From assembly GCA_020025795.1 (NCBI GenBank), contig JAHHRK010000073.1, positions 1-8,021 of the forward strand: a stretch of 8,021 nucleotides of DNA, given 5' to 3'. The translations under genes and the position numbers were made by a program. Shown one piece after another: positions 1 to 6,377 of this stretch; positions within the stretch are counted from its first letter, which is position 1, and each line of letters begins with the position of its first letter. The notes under the pieces were generated by a model. The model did not search any database. It had not been told where the DNA came from and saw nothing but the letters and a program-made list of their open reading frames with translations. This DNA is from Faecalibacterium sp. GTDB taxonomy: Bacteria > Bacillota > Clostridia > Oscillospirales > Ruminococcaceae.

Positions 1-894
1 GCCTTCGCGGTCAACAACGTTGCCTGCGCCGACCTTGACGGAATCGCCGTACTTCTCGCGGATCCAGCTGATGGTGCGGCTCTGCCACTCGGAGAAGCCT
101 TCGGAGGAGTCGATGCACAGAACGTCTGCGCCAGCCTCGACCAGAGCAGGAACACGAGTCTCGTAGTCACGGGTGTTGATACCAGCGCCGACCACGTAGC
201 TCTTGTTCTTGTCCAGCAGCTCGTTCACATTTTCCTTGTGGCTCTCGTAGTCCTTACGGAAAACCATGTAAACCAGGTTGCCATTCTTGTCCACCAGAGG
301 CAGAGCGTTCAGCTTCTTCTCCCAGATGATGTCGTTGCAGTCATGCAGAGAAGTTTCTGCAGAAGCGGTAATCAGCTTCTCCATCGGGGTCATGAAGTCG
401 GTGACCTTCTGGTTCAGGTCCATGCGGGACAGGCGGTAGTCACGGCTGGTGACCAGGCCCAGCAGCTTGCCGTGTGCGGTGCCGTCATCGGTGACAGCAA
501 CGGTGGAGTGGCCGGTGCGCTCCTTCAGAGCCAGCACATCTGCCAGAGTAGCTTCGGGGCTCAGGTTGGAATCGCTGGTAACAAAGCCCTTCTTGTAGGT
601 CTTGACGCGGCGAACCATCTCAGCTTCGCTCTCAACGCTCTGAGAGCCATAGATAAAGGAAACACCACCCTGACGAGCCAGTGCGATTGCCAGGCGATCG
701 CCGGAAACAGACTGCATGATTGCGCTGATCATGGGGATGTTCATTTCCAGGGGGCATTCTTCCTGACCCTTGCGGTACTTGACCAACGGAGTCTTCAGGC
801 TGACGTTTGCGGGAACGTGCTCAGAAGAAGAATAACCGGGGACCAACAGATACTCGCCAAAAGTACGGGACGGCTGCTCGAAATAATATGCCAT
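1..894 (-). CDS. guaB: IMP dehydrogenase, N-terminal 298 residues (partial at window edge)
   Basis: Oxidises IMP to XMP with NAD+, the committed step of guanine nucleotide synthesis, in the cytoplasm. The minus-strand frame opens at the ATG at 892-894 (MAYYFEQPSRTFGEYLLVPG) and runs open to base 1. Visible parts are the start of the TIM barrel (residues 1-104, with SAIMQSVSGDR at 58-67), a CBS-pair insert (about 105-220, with TVAVTDDGTAHG and LGLVTSRDY), and the return to the barrel (VVGAGINTRD at 234-243, and CIDSSEGFSEW at 260-270, whose Asp262-Ser-Ser belongs to the NAD site). The catalytic-cysteine loop and the C-terminal third lie beyond the window; family members are about 480-505 residues. 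An AGGAG ribosome binding site lies at about 901-906. The N-terminus resembles the Tritrichomonas foetus-type enzyme more than the E. coli type, judged from memory. Family assignment is very secure. Confidence 0.97.
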   Translation of the reverse strand, partial: MAYYFEQPSRTFGEYLLVPGYSSSEHVPANVSLKTPLVKYRKGQEECPLEMNIPMISAIMQSVSGDRLAIALARQGGVSFIYGSQSVESEAEMVRRVKTYKKGFVTSDSNLSPEATLADVLALKERTGHSTVAVTDDGTAHGKLLGLVTSRDYRLSRMDLNQKVTDFMTPMEKLITASAETSLHDCNDIIWEKKLNALPLVDKNGNLVYMVFRKDYESHKENVNELLDKNKSYVVGAGINTRDYETRVPALVEAGADVLCIDSSEGFSEWQSRTISWIREKYGDSVKVGAGNVVDREG

Positions 895-944
895 ATGAAA
901 CTCTCCTTTGTCTATCACCAGTAAAAAACGAAATGATTTTATAT

Positions 945-974
945 AATATATCACATTTTCGGCATAAATACAAA
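945..974 (-). promoter_or_regulatory. Candidate guaB-proximal promoter
   Basis: Read on the minus strand, TTTGTA (969-974) and TATATT (945-950) are separated by 18 bases, about 50 bases upstream of the guaB start. The surrounding tract is strongly AT-rich, with alternative TATA-like hexamers a few bases downstream. The -35 match is weak (TTTGTA against TTGACA), so this is a plausible rather than certain sigma-A promoter. If real, it makes guaB independent of the upstream promoter at 1242-1270. Confidence 0.45.
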
Positions 975-1070
975 GTTTTCGGCAACAAACTTTCTTTTCC
1001 ACCTGCTGTTAAATACGGCCATGTTGCACACAAAAAGCATGAAAAGTATGTCTTTTATTCCAATCCATGC

Positions 1071-1096
1071 AAAAAAGCCCGCCGTTTCCGGCAGGC
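1071..1096 (-). terminator. Rho-independent terminator with GAAA tetraloop
   Basis: On the minus strand an 8-bp stem, GCCTGCCG paired with CGGCGGGC (one T-G wobble), closes a GAAA loop and is followed directly by six T residues (plus-strand A tract 1071-1076). In the other orientation there is no T tract, so it acts on minus-strand transcripts. It lies 165 nt downstream of the promoter at 1242-1270 and 177 bases upstream of guaB. It therefore ends the short intergenic transcript, any read-through from the thioesterase gene, or both. Confidence 0.85.
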
Positions 1097-1175
1097 CTCT
1101 TTGCACACGAAGCGGACATTGTATTCAGCAGAAAACGCGGCGAAGGAAAACCGCGGAAAAAGGAAGATCTGCTTT

Positions 1176-1217
1176 TTATGTCCTAAACACACTCATGAAA
1201 AAGATTAGAGCAATCAG
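1176..1217 (-). CDS. Possible 13-residue hydrophobic peptide ORF inside the intergenic transcript
   Basis: Downstream of a perfect AGGAGG (1224-1229), with a 6-base spacer, a CTG codon opens the frame (L/M)IALIFFMSVFRT followed by TAA. The next codon, ATT, is an alternative start. The peptide is nearly all hydrophobic with a basic end, as in small membrane peptides of Firmicutes type I toxin families or leader peptides. It is much shorter than known toxins of about 30 residues, and no ATG, GTG or TTG sits at the right spacing. I therefore list it only as a possibility; the ribosome binding site is the strongest argument for translation. Confidence 0.22.
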   Translation of the reverse strand: MIALIFFMSVFRT

Positions 1218-1241
1218 TTCTCGCCTCCTGATCGCACTTAG

Positions 1242-1270
1242 ATTGTAACTCTTTTGACACTATTTTGCAA
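1242..1270 (-). promoter_or_regulatory. Strong sigma-A-like promoter for the intergenic transcript
   Basis: On the minus strand TTGCAA (1265-1270) and TACAAT (1242-1247) are exactly 17 bases apart, matching the consensus at 4/6 and 5/6 positions. It lies 46 bases beyond the thioesterase stop codon. A perfect AT-rich inverted repeat (TGATTA, five bases, TAATCA; 1281-1297) sits 10 bases upstream of the -35 box and could be a protein-binding site. A second inverted pair, CTTTTGACAC (1251-1260) and GTGTCAAAG, flanks the promoter region. Confidence 0.65.
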
Positions 1271-1315
1271 TACTCTTTTGTGATTATTTTGTAATCAATT
1301 TGTAAACATCCGGTG

Positions 1316-2041
1316 TCAAAGTTCGCAATATGCTTCAAAAGCCGGCAAACCGTCCGCCAAACGGGTACCGCAGGTGTACCAGCCATGCTCTGTTTCGCCT
1401 GTTTTCAGCTGCATGGTGCCGCCCAGCGGAATTTCTCTGTGGTATGTAACCATCAGCTTTTTGATGGGCTGCTGGCGCACCTGCTCGATGGGCACGGTGG
1501 CGCAAGCCATATCCGCATACTCGCAGTTGTTCAGATGCAGGTTCAAATCGCAGTTCTGGTAGTTTGCGGTCACGATGGGGCCATCGGTCAGCTCGGCTGC
1601 TTTGGGCAGGCGGTATTCCATGGTAGCTTCCACGGTATCGTTCCAGTGCTGGTCCACCTCCGGCAGGCTGTGGCGCATGATATGGCGGGTGTTCAAATCC
1701 ACCAGCACCCACCAGCTGTGCACTTCGGCCACAAGCGCGCCGGTTTCATCATAGGCACAGGTGACACGTCGATTGATGGCACGCTTGGATTTTTCCGGCA
1801 TGGTGGTCACGGTCAGGGTTTCGTCAATGCGCGGTACACGGTGAAATACAAGGCCCTGCTTTGCCAGCAGAAAGGCGCAGTGGTGTGCTTCGTAAAAAGC
1901 CGGGGTAAAGCCCAGCGCCGTGCACTGGTCGGTTGCCACCTGCTGGGCATAGCGCAGCAGCGTACCGGGTTTCAGATAGCCCATAAAATCCGCATCGTGG
2001 CGGTTCACGAAAAACTTGCGGGTGTAATTTGCACTTTCCAT
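1316..2041 (-). CDS. Acyl-ACP thioesterase (FatA/FatB family)
   Basis: Hydrolyses acyl-acyl-carrier-protein to release free fatty acid in the cytoplasm. At 241 residues it has the bacterial double-hotdog form. The first hotdog begins with the family's NRHDADFMGYLKPGTLLRYAQQ stretch (from residue 13) and includes the HSWWVLVDLNTRHIMR strand pair (108-123). The second carries DLNLHLNNCEY (165-175), matching the plant D-x-N-x-H catalytic motif (Asp165, Asn167, His169), and Glu203 in YHREIP, matching the plant catalytic glutamate. The residue after that Glu is Ile, where plant enzymes have Cys. I chose ATG 2039-2041 because GGGAGG lies just upstream. The longer frame to 2101 would run through the nagA terminator and lacks family similarity. 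Chain-length preference cannot be read from the sequence. Confidence 0.93.
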   Translation of the reverse strand: MESANYTRKFFVNRHDADFMGYLKPGTLLRYAQQVATDQCTALGFTPAFYEAHHCAFLLAKQGLVFHRVPRIDETLTVTTMPEKSKRAINRRVTCAYDETGALVAEVHSWWVLVDLNTRHIMRHSLPEVDQHWNDTVEATMEYRLPKAAELTDGPIVTANYQNCDLNLHLNNCEYADMACATVPIEQVRQQPIKKLMVTYHREIPLGGTMQLKTGETEHGWYTCGTRLADGLPAFEAYCEL

Positions 2042-2082
2042 GGAATGTTCCCTCCCTTGCGCCGCCGGGCGCATTTTGAATG

Positions 2083-2116
2083 AAAAAAGAGCCCGGACCA
2101 CAGCCGGACTCTTTTT
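2083..2116 (-). terminator. Terminator between nagA and the thioesterase gene
   Basis: On the minus strand GAGTCCGG pairs with CCGGGCTC (one T-G wobble) around a 7-base loop, preceded by A residues and followed by six T residues (plus A tract 2083-2088). The stem spans 2089-2096 and 2104-2111. It starts 18 bases after the nagA stop. The T tract ends only 41 bases before the thioesterase start, leaving little room for a separate promoter. A small GC hairpin (GCGCC/GGCGC, 2059-2072) sits just before the thioesterase ribosome binding site. Confidence 0.8.
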
Positions 2117-2133
2117 ATTATTAAAGGTACCGT

Positions 2134-3255
2134 TTACTTAATCAGCTTGCCCTTCTGGATGATGTGGACCAGCTCCAGGTCCTTGTTCACCAGCAGCACG
2201 TTGCCCCAACGGCCAGCGTCCAGGCTGCCGTAATCGGCATCAATACCGATGCTGCGTGCCGGGTTAACGGATGCAGCACGCACAGCGCTTTCCAGCGGAA
2301 TACCCATTTCCTGCACGGCATGGCACATGCAGTCGTACAGGTTGGTTGCGCTGCCTGCGATGACGCCGGGGTCACGGGACAGGGTTGCACGGCGACCCTG
2401 CTTGACAACGCCCTGACCGCCCAGGCTGTATTCGCCGTCGGGCAGGCCGGTTGCTTCCATGCTGTCCGCAATCAGGACCACCTTATCGTCACCGAACAGG
2501 CGGAAGGTCATGCGCACAACAGCGGGATGGATATGTACGTTATCGGTAATCAGCTCCACATAAGCGCCTTTTTCCTGTGCAGCAGGAATGGGGCCAGGCA
2601 TACGGTGATTGATGCCGGGCATTGCGTTGTACAGGTGGGTCATGTGGTTAGCACCCTTCTCGAATGCCTTGACCGCAGTTTCGTAATCGGTGCAGGTATG
2701 TGCAATGGACACGTTCACTTCGTCCTTGACCTGCTCGATGAAGTCCAGTGCGCCCGGCTCCTCAGGTGCGATGTCGCACAGCTTGAACAGGCCGTTGGCA
2801 CGCTTCTGCAGGCGGCGGAACATTTCTACATCTGTACCCTGCAAATAGTCGGGATTCTGTGCGCCGATCTTCTTGGGACTGATGAAAGGTCCTTCCATGT
2901 TGATACCAACCAGGTCAGCGCCGTGATCGTTTTTGTGCACTGCGGCTGCGTCTGCGATGCCGCCCAGGATCTCCTCATTATAGGTCATGGTTGCCGGGCA
3001 GATTGCCAGCACGCCCACGCTGCCTTCGTAATCGGCAATGGCCTGAATGGCTTCTTCCGTACCTTCGCAGAAATCGTGGCCGACACAGCCGTGGAAGTGT
3101 ACATCCACCAAGCCGGGGATTGCGTACAAGCCCTCTGCGTCCAGCACAGTATCATCGCCGCTGACAGAACCGATTCGGCCGTCTGCACCAATTTCAATAT
3201 CTTTTTTTACAAAACCTTCTTCGGTTTGAAATACATCTGCATTTTGAATGCGCAT
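2134..3255 (-). CDS. nagA: N-acetylglucosamine-6-phosphate deacetylase
   Basis: Removes the acetyl group from GlcNAc-6-phosphate, giving glucosamine-6-phosphate and acetate, in cytoplasmic amino-sugar catabolism. The 373-residue length fits the family, an amidohydrolase-fold enzyme. Visible sites are the DVHFHG metal motif (residues 51-56), EGPFISP (121-127) with the metal-binding Glu121, His186 (IAHT), His207 (THLYNAM, 206-212), substrate-contact His241/His243 (NVHIHP), and catalytic Asp264 in IADSMEATG. The start is fixed by GGGAGGG nine bases upstream. A promoter with a perfect TTGACA lies at 3292-3320. It is divergent from galK, and no nagB follows in the window. The short SREQ-type relatives acting on GalNAc-6-phosphate cannot be excluded from sequence alone. 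Confidence 0.96.
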   Translation of the reverse strand: MRIQNADVFQTEEGFVKKDIEIGADGRIGSVSGDDTVLDAEGLYAIPGLVDVHFHGCVGHDFCEGTEEAIQAIADYEGSVGVLAICPATMTYNEEILGGIADAAAVHKNDHGADLVGINMEGPFISPKKIGAQNPDYLQGTDVEMFRRLQKRANGLFKLCDIAPEEPGALDFIEQVKDEVNVSIAHTCTDYETAVKAFEKGANHMTHLYNAMPGINHRMPGPIPAAQEKGAYVELITDNVHIHPAVVRMTFRLFGDDKVVLIADSMEATGLPDGEYSLGGQGVVKQGRRATLSRDPGVIAGSATNLYDCMCHAVQEMGIPLESAVRAASVNPARSIGIDADYGSLDAGRWGNVLLVNKDLELVHIIQKGKLIK

Positions 3256-3291
3256 TTTTTATGCCCTCCCAGCATTACGTTTCTTTTCTCC

Positions 3292-3320
3292 ATTTAACAA
3301 TGCTTTTTCGCGCCTGTCAA
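3292..3320 (-). promoter_or_regulatory. nagA promoter
   Basis: On the minus strand a perfect TTGACA (3315-3320) is followed after 17 bases by TTAAAT (3292-3297), a 4/6 match to the -10 consensus. The predicted transcription start is near 3285, leaving a leader of about 30 nt that holds the GGGAGGG ribosome binding site. Confidence 0.65.
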
Positions 3321-3444
3321 CTGCAAAAGGTACATTGTTTTTGTTTCCATGCTCATTTCACAATATTTTTCATTCAAGAGACGTTGTTTTGGGCAATCTG
3401 TTTTCATTTTTCAACAGCCTCTTTTTCCGATTTTTTCGCCCCGC

Positions 3445-3458
3445 AAACGATTCTTTCT
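3445..3458 (+). repeat. Upstream copy of 14-nt direct repeat in the galK control region
   Basis: AAACGATTCTTTCT, differing at one base from the copy at 3533-3546, 88 bases away. Its first eight bases fit the symmetric AANCGNTT core used by many LacI/GalR-family repressors. The repeat is seen directly; the operator role is inferred. Confidence 0.5.
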
Positions 3459-3528
3459 TGCAGTTACAACAAAAATACATGTTCTTTTTTCCGGCTTTAT
3501 CCTATCATAATAGGTAAGTATGTACGAT

Positions 3529-3548
3529 GCAGAAACGGTTCTTTCTGC
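3529..3548 (+). promoter_or_regulatory. Inverted repeat / candidate operator just upstream of galK
   Basis: GCAGAAA (3529-3535) and TTTCTGC (3542-3548) form a perfect 7-bp inverted repeat around CGGTTC. Inside it lies AAACGGTTCTTTCT (3533-3546), the second copy of the 14-nt repeat, with a LacI/GalR-like core GAAACGGTTC (3532-3541). If transcription starts near 3518, the element covers about +11 to +30, a usual position for a blocking repressor. It could instead act as an RNA hairpin in the leader. There is no T tract, so it is not a terminator. Confidence 0.5.
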
Positions 3549-3575
3549 AAGACAAAAGAGAGGCGGTATTTCACC

Positions 3576-4862
3576 ATGAAAGAAATTTCCCTGCTGAAAT
3601 CAGAACTGCAAAACGGCGCCTACGCCCAGCGTCTGGCACACCTGTATTGCTGCACCCCCGAGGAAACCTCCGGCCAGGCAAAGCGTTACCTTGCTGCCAT
3701 TGACGGCTTGGAAAGCACCTTCGGTGCACACAGTGCTGTTAAGCTGTTCAGCGCACCCGGCCGCACCGAAATCGGCGGCAACCACACCGACCACCAGCAT
3801 GGCCGTGTTCTGGCCGGCAGCGTCAACATCGACATGATTGCCGCTGTTGCTGCCAACGACAAGGCTCAGCTGCGCGTCCAGAGCGAAGGCTACGATCTGT
3901 GCGTGATTGACCTGGCTGACCTGGCTGCACGCAAGGAAGAAGAAAACACCACCATGTCCCTGCTGCGCGGCACCTGCAAGGCTTTCACCGGCCTGGGCGC
4001 AAAGCTGACCGGCCTGGATGTGTACATTTCTTCCAACGTACCCAAGGGCAGCGGCGTTTCTTCTTCCGCTGCATTTGAGGTGCTGATTGGCACCATCCTG
4101 AACGAGCTGTTCATGGGCGAAAAGAAGGTTTCCGCTATTCAGATCGCTCAGATCGGCCAGTGGGCCGAAAACGTCTACTTTGGCAAGCCCTGCGGTCTGA
4201 TGGACCAGATGGCTTCCAGCGTGGGCAACATCATTACCATTGATTTTGCCGATCCTGCTAACCCCGTTGTCCAGCCCGTTGACGTGGACTTCGCCAAGGC
4301 TGGTCTGGCACTGTGCATTCTGGATTCCGGCGCAGACCACGCCGACCTGACCGACGAGTACGCTGCTGTTCCTGCCGAGTGCAAGGCTGTGGCTGCTGTC
4401 TGCGGCAAGGAAGTGCTGCGTGACGTTCCGTTTGCCGATTTTGTGAAGCACATTCCCGAAGCACGCCGCCTGCATGGTGACCGTGCGGTTCTGCGTGCCT
4501 TCCATTTCTATGCAGACAACGACCGTGTGCCCCAGCAGGTTGCTGCTTTGCAGGCAGAAGATTTCGATACCTTCCTGCGCCTGGTGACCGAATCCGGCAA
4601 CAGCAGCTGGGAGTTTTTGCAGAACGTGATTCCTGCCGGCTACAAGGAGCATCAGGAAGTTGCCATTGCGCTGGCTGTTGCGCGTGAAGCACTGCACGGC
4701 AAGGGTGCCGTCCGCGTACATGGCGGCGGTTTTGCCGGCACCATTCAGGCTTTTGTCCCTGTCGATATGCTGGCAGAGTTCAAGGCCGCTACCGAAGCTG
4801 TTCTGGGCACTGGTAAGTGCCATGTATTGTCCATTCGTCCTGAAGGAGGCGCCGCATTATGA
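3576..4862 (+). CDS. galK: Galactokinase (GHMP kinase family), variant sugar-site signature
   Basis: Phosphorylates galactose to galactose-1-phosphate with ATP, the first step of the Leloir pathway, in the cytoplasm. It has 428 residues. Motifs in order are the galactokinase signature region GRTEIGGNHTDHQ (62-74), the GHMP ATP-binding loop NVPKGSGVSSSAAFE (154-168), GLMDQMASSVG (207-217) with the probable catalytic base Asp210, and the C-terminal GGGFAGT (383-389). The usual GEHxDY reads GNHTDH, so the sugar-contacting Glu is Asn69. I chose ATG 3576 for its GAGAGG ribosome binding site and the start of family similarity; the open frame upstream to 3261 is T-rich and not protein-like. The stop overlaps the galT start in ATGA, so the two genes are co-transcribed and probably translationally coupled. 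A related sugar kinase is the main alternative. Confidence 0.9.
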   Translation: MKEISLLKSELQNGAYAQRLAHLYCCTPEETSGQAKRYLAAIDGLESTFGAHSAVKLFSAPGRTEIGGNHTDHQHGRVLAGSVNIDMIAAVAANDKAQLRVQSEGYDLCVIDLADLAARKEEENTTMSLLRGTCKAFTGLGAKLTGLDVYISSNVPKGSGVSSSAAFEVLIGTILNELFMGEKKVSAIQIAQIGQWAENVYFGKPCGLMDQMASSVGNIITIDFADPANPVVQPVDVDFAKAGLALCILDSGADHADLTDEYAAVPAECKAVAAVCGKEVLRDVPFADFVKHIPEARRLHGDRAVLRAFHFYADNDRVPQQVAALQAEDFDTFLRLVTESGNSSWEFLQNVIPAGYKEHQEVAIALAVAREALHGKGAVRVHGGGFAGTIQAFVPVDMLAEFKAATEAVLGTGKCHVLSIRPEGGAAL

Positions 4863-6358
4863 TTGATACCGCAATTCGCCAGCTGGTCAACTATGGCCTG
4901 GACACCGGCCTGATTCTGCCGGAAGACGCTATGTACATCACCAACCAGCTGCTGATGACCATGCAGCTGGACAGCTACGAAGCACCGGAAGGTGACTGCC
5001 CCTATGTGGATCTGGAGCAGATTCTGACCGACCTGGTCAACGACGCTGTTGCACGCGGTGTCTGCGCAGACGACGTCACTTCCCGTGATTTGTTCGACAC
5101 CAAGCTGATGGGCGTTCTGACCCCTCGCCCCAGCATCGTGATTGCAAACTTTGACGAGCGCTACGAGGCCGAAGGCCCCAAGGCTGCTACCGACTGGTTC
5201 TATGAATTCAGCCAGGACACCGACTACATCCGCCGCTACCGCATCAAGCGTGACCTGAAGTGGGTCACCCACACCCAGTACGGCGATCTGGATATTACCA
5301 TCAACCTGTCCAAGCCGGAAAAGGATCCCAAGGCTATCGCTGCTGCTAAGCTGGCTCCGCAGTCCAGCTATCCCAAGTGCCAGCTGTGCCGTGAGAACGA
5401 AGGCTATGCAGGCCGCATGAACCATCCGGCTCGTGAGAACCACCGCATCATCCCCATCACCATCAACGACAGCGACTGGTGCTTCCAGTACAGCCCCTAT
5501 GTGTACTACAACGAGCACTGCATCGTGTTCAACGGTCAGCACACCCCTATGAAGATCGAGCGTGCAACCTTCCGCAAGCTGCTGGACTTCGTGGGCCAGT
5601 TCCCCCACTACTTTGTTGGCTCCAACGCTGACCTGCCCATCGTGGGCGGCTCCATCCTGAGCCACGACCACTTCCAGGGCGGCAACTACGAGTTCGCTAT
5701 GGCAAAGGCTCCCATCGAGGAGAAGTTCACCTTCCCCGGCTTTGAAGATGTGGATTCCGGCATCGTCCAGTGGCCCATGAGCTGCATCCGCCTGACCTGC
5801 GAGGACGACGAGCGCCTGGTTGAGCTGGCAGACAAGATTCTGACCGCATGGCGCGGCTACACCGACGAAGCTGCATTCATCTTTGCAGAGACCGACGGCG
5901 AACCGCACAACACCATCACCCCGATTGCCCGTATGCGTGACGGCAAGTATCAGCTGGATCTGGTGCTGCGCAACAACATCACCACCGAGGAGCACCCCAT
6001 GGGCGTGTATCACCCCCATGCCAAGCTGCACCACATCAAGAAGGAGAACATCGGCCTGATCGAAGTGATGGGTCTGGCTGTTCTGCCCAGCCGCCTGAAG
6101 AACGAAATGGCTGAGCTGGAGCCGCTGCTGGTCAACCGCACGCCGGTTGCAGAGTACTCCGAGACTGCCCAGAAGCACGCAGAGTGGGCACAGGAGATTC
6201 TGGCAAAGTACCCCGACCTGAACGCCGAGAACGTCCACGGCATCGTGGAGACCGAAATTGGTCTGGTGTTCGCACAGGTCCTGGCTGACGCAGGCGTCTA
6301 CAAGATGACCGAAGAAGGCCGCGCTGCTTTCCGCCGCTTTATGGAGAGCGTCAAGTAA
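4859..6358 (+). CDS. galT: UDP-glucose--hexose-1-phosphate uridylyltransferase, class II
   Basis: Transfers UMP from UDP-glucose to galactose-1-phosphate, giving UDP-galactose and glucose-1-phosphate in the Leloir pathway. The 499-residue length and the long N-terminal helical region fit the Gram-positive class II enzyme rather than the class I form of about 350 residues. Visible are YPKCQLCRENEGYAGRMNHP (171-190), FNGQHTPMKIERATFRKLLD (224-243), the histidine segment GGSILSHDHFQGG (263-275), which probably holds the uridylylated His, and HPHAKLHHIKKENIGLIEVM (385-404). GAAGGAGG nine bases upstream, inside the end of galK, supports ATG 4859. It is the last gene of the operon and stops 20 bases before a strong terminator. 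No galE is present, so the epimerase must be elsewhere. Confidence 0.95.
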   Translation: MIDTAIRQLVNYGLDTGLILPEDAMYITNQLLMTMQLDSYEAPEGDCPYVDLEQILTDLVNDAVARGVCADDVTSRDLFDTKLMGVLTPRPSIVIANFDERYEAEGPKAATDWFYEFSQDTDYIRRYRIKRDLKWVTHTQYGDLDITINLSKPEKDPKAIAAAKLAPQSSYPKCQLCRENEGYAGRMNHPARENHRIIPITINDSDWCFQYSPYVYYNEHCIVFNGQHTPMKIERATFRKLLDFVGQFPHYFVGSNADLPIVGGSILSHDHFQGGNYEFAMAKAPIEEKFTFPGFEDVDSGIVQWPMSCIRLTCEDDERLVELADKILTAWRGYTDEAAFIFAETDGEPHNTITPIARMRDGKYQLDLVLRNNITTEEHPMGVYHPHAKLHHIKKENIGLIEVMGLAVLPSRLKNEMAELEPLLVNRTPVAEYSETAQKHAEWAQEILAKYPDLNAENVHGIVETEIGLVFAQVLADAGVYKMTEEGRAAFRRFMESVK

Positions 6359-6377
6359 GCAAACGCTGTATCTAAAC

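Larger units (their letters stand above)
1071..1237 (-). ncRNA. Putative structured small RNA or guaB leader/attenuator
   Basis: A transcript starting near 1236, seven to ten bases past the TACAAT box, and ending at the terminator at 1071 would be about 165 nt. It can fold into three parts. The first is a small hairpin (ATCAG pairing with CTGAT) that puts the AGGAGG at 1224-1229 mostly in its loop. The second is a long three-tier hairpin with stems 1178-1183/1114-1119 (GGACAT/ATGTCC), 1168-1173/1127-1132 (AGCAGA/TCTGCT) and 1151-1155/1136-1140 (CGCGG/CCGCG). The third is the terminator. I do not recognise it as a known family; it lacks the purine-riboswitch core. It could be an independent small RNA or a leader whose termination controls guaB. 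Boundaries are inferred. Confidence 0.5.
3256..3575. promoter_or_regulatory. nagA-galK divergent regulatory region (320 bases, no gene)
   Basis: This gap is T-rich on the plus strand and, apart from the nagA promoter, shows no credible coding sequence. The galK side offers a -10-like CATAAT (3506-3511) with no good -35, which suggests an activator-dependent or weak start. The CATAAT overlaps an imperfect inverted repeat, CCTAT-CATA-ATAGG (3501-3514). Two copies of AAACG(A/G)TTCTTTCT lie at 3445-3458 and 3533-3546, on either side of the putative -10. The galK ribosome binding site (GAGAGG) is at about 3560-3565. Confidence 0.6.

Noticed and set aside
238..1208. Plus-strand open frames opposite guaB and in its upstream gap
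   Set aside because: They mirror the IMP dehydrogenase reading frame or cover the AT-rich gap. They lack ribosome binding sites and have no protein-like pattern.
895..1270. Purine riboswitch or 6S RNA upstream of guaB
   Set aside because: No purine-riboswitch core was found. The structure is about the length of 6S RNA, but I could not identify a closing stem with a central bubble, so I left it unassigned.
1313..2083. 256-codon plus-strand open frame
   Set aside because: It is the antisense of the thioesterase gene, which has clear catalytic motifs and a ribosome binding site on the minus strand.
2042..2101. Upstream start giving a 261-residue thioesterase
   Set aside because: The extra 20 codons lie over the terminator T tract and stem, and the ribosome binding site favours ATG 2041.
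2164..3297. 377-codon plus-strand open frame
   Set aside because: It is an antisense shadow of nagA, which carries all expected metal and catalytic residues on the minus strand.
3261..3575. N-terminal extension of galK by 105 residues
   Set aside because: The translation is a Phe/Ser-rich product of T-rich intergenic DNA with no galactokinase similarity. A ribosome binding site sits at 3560 before ATG 3576.
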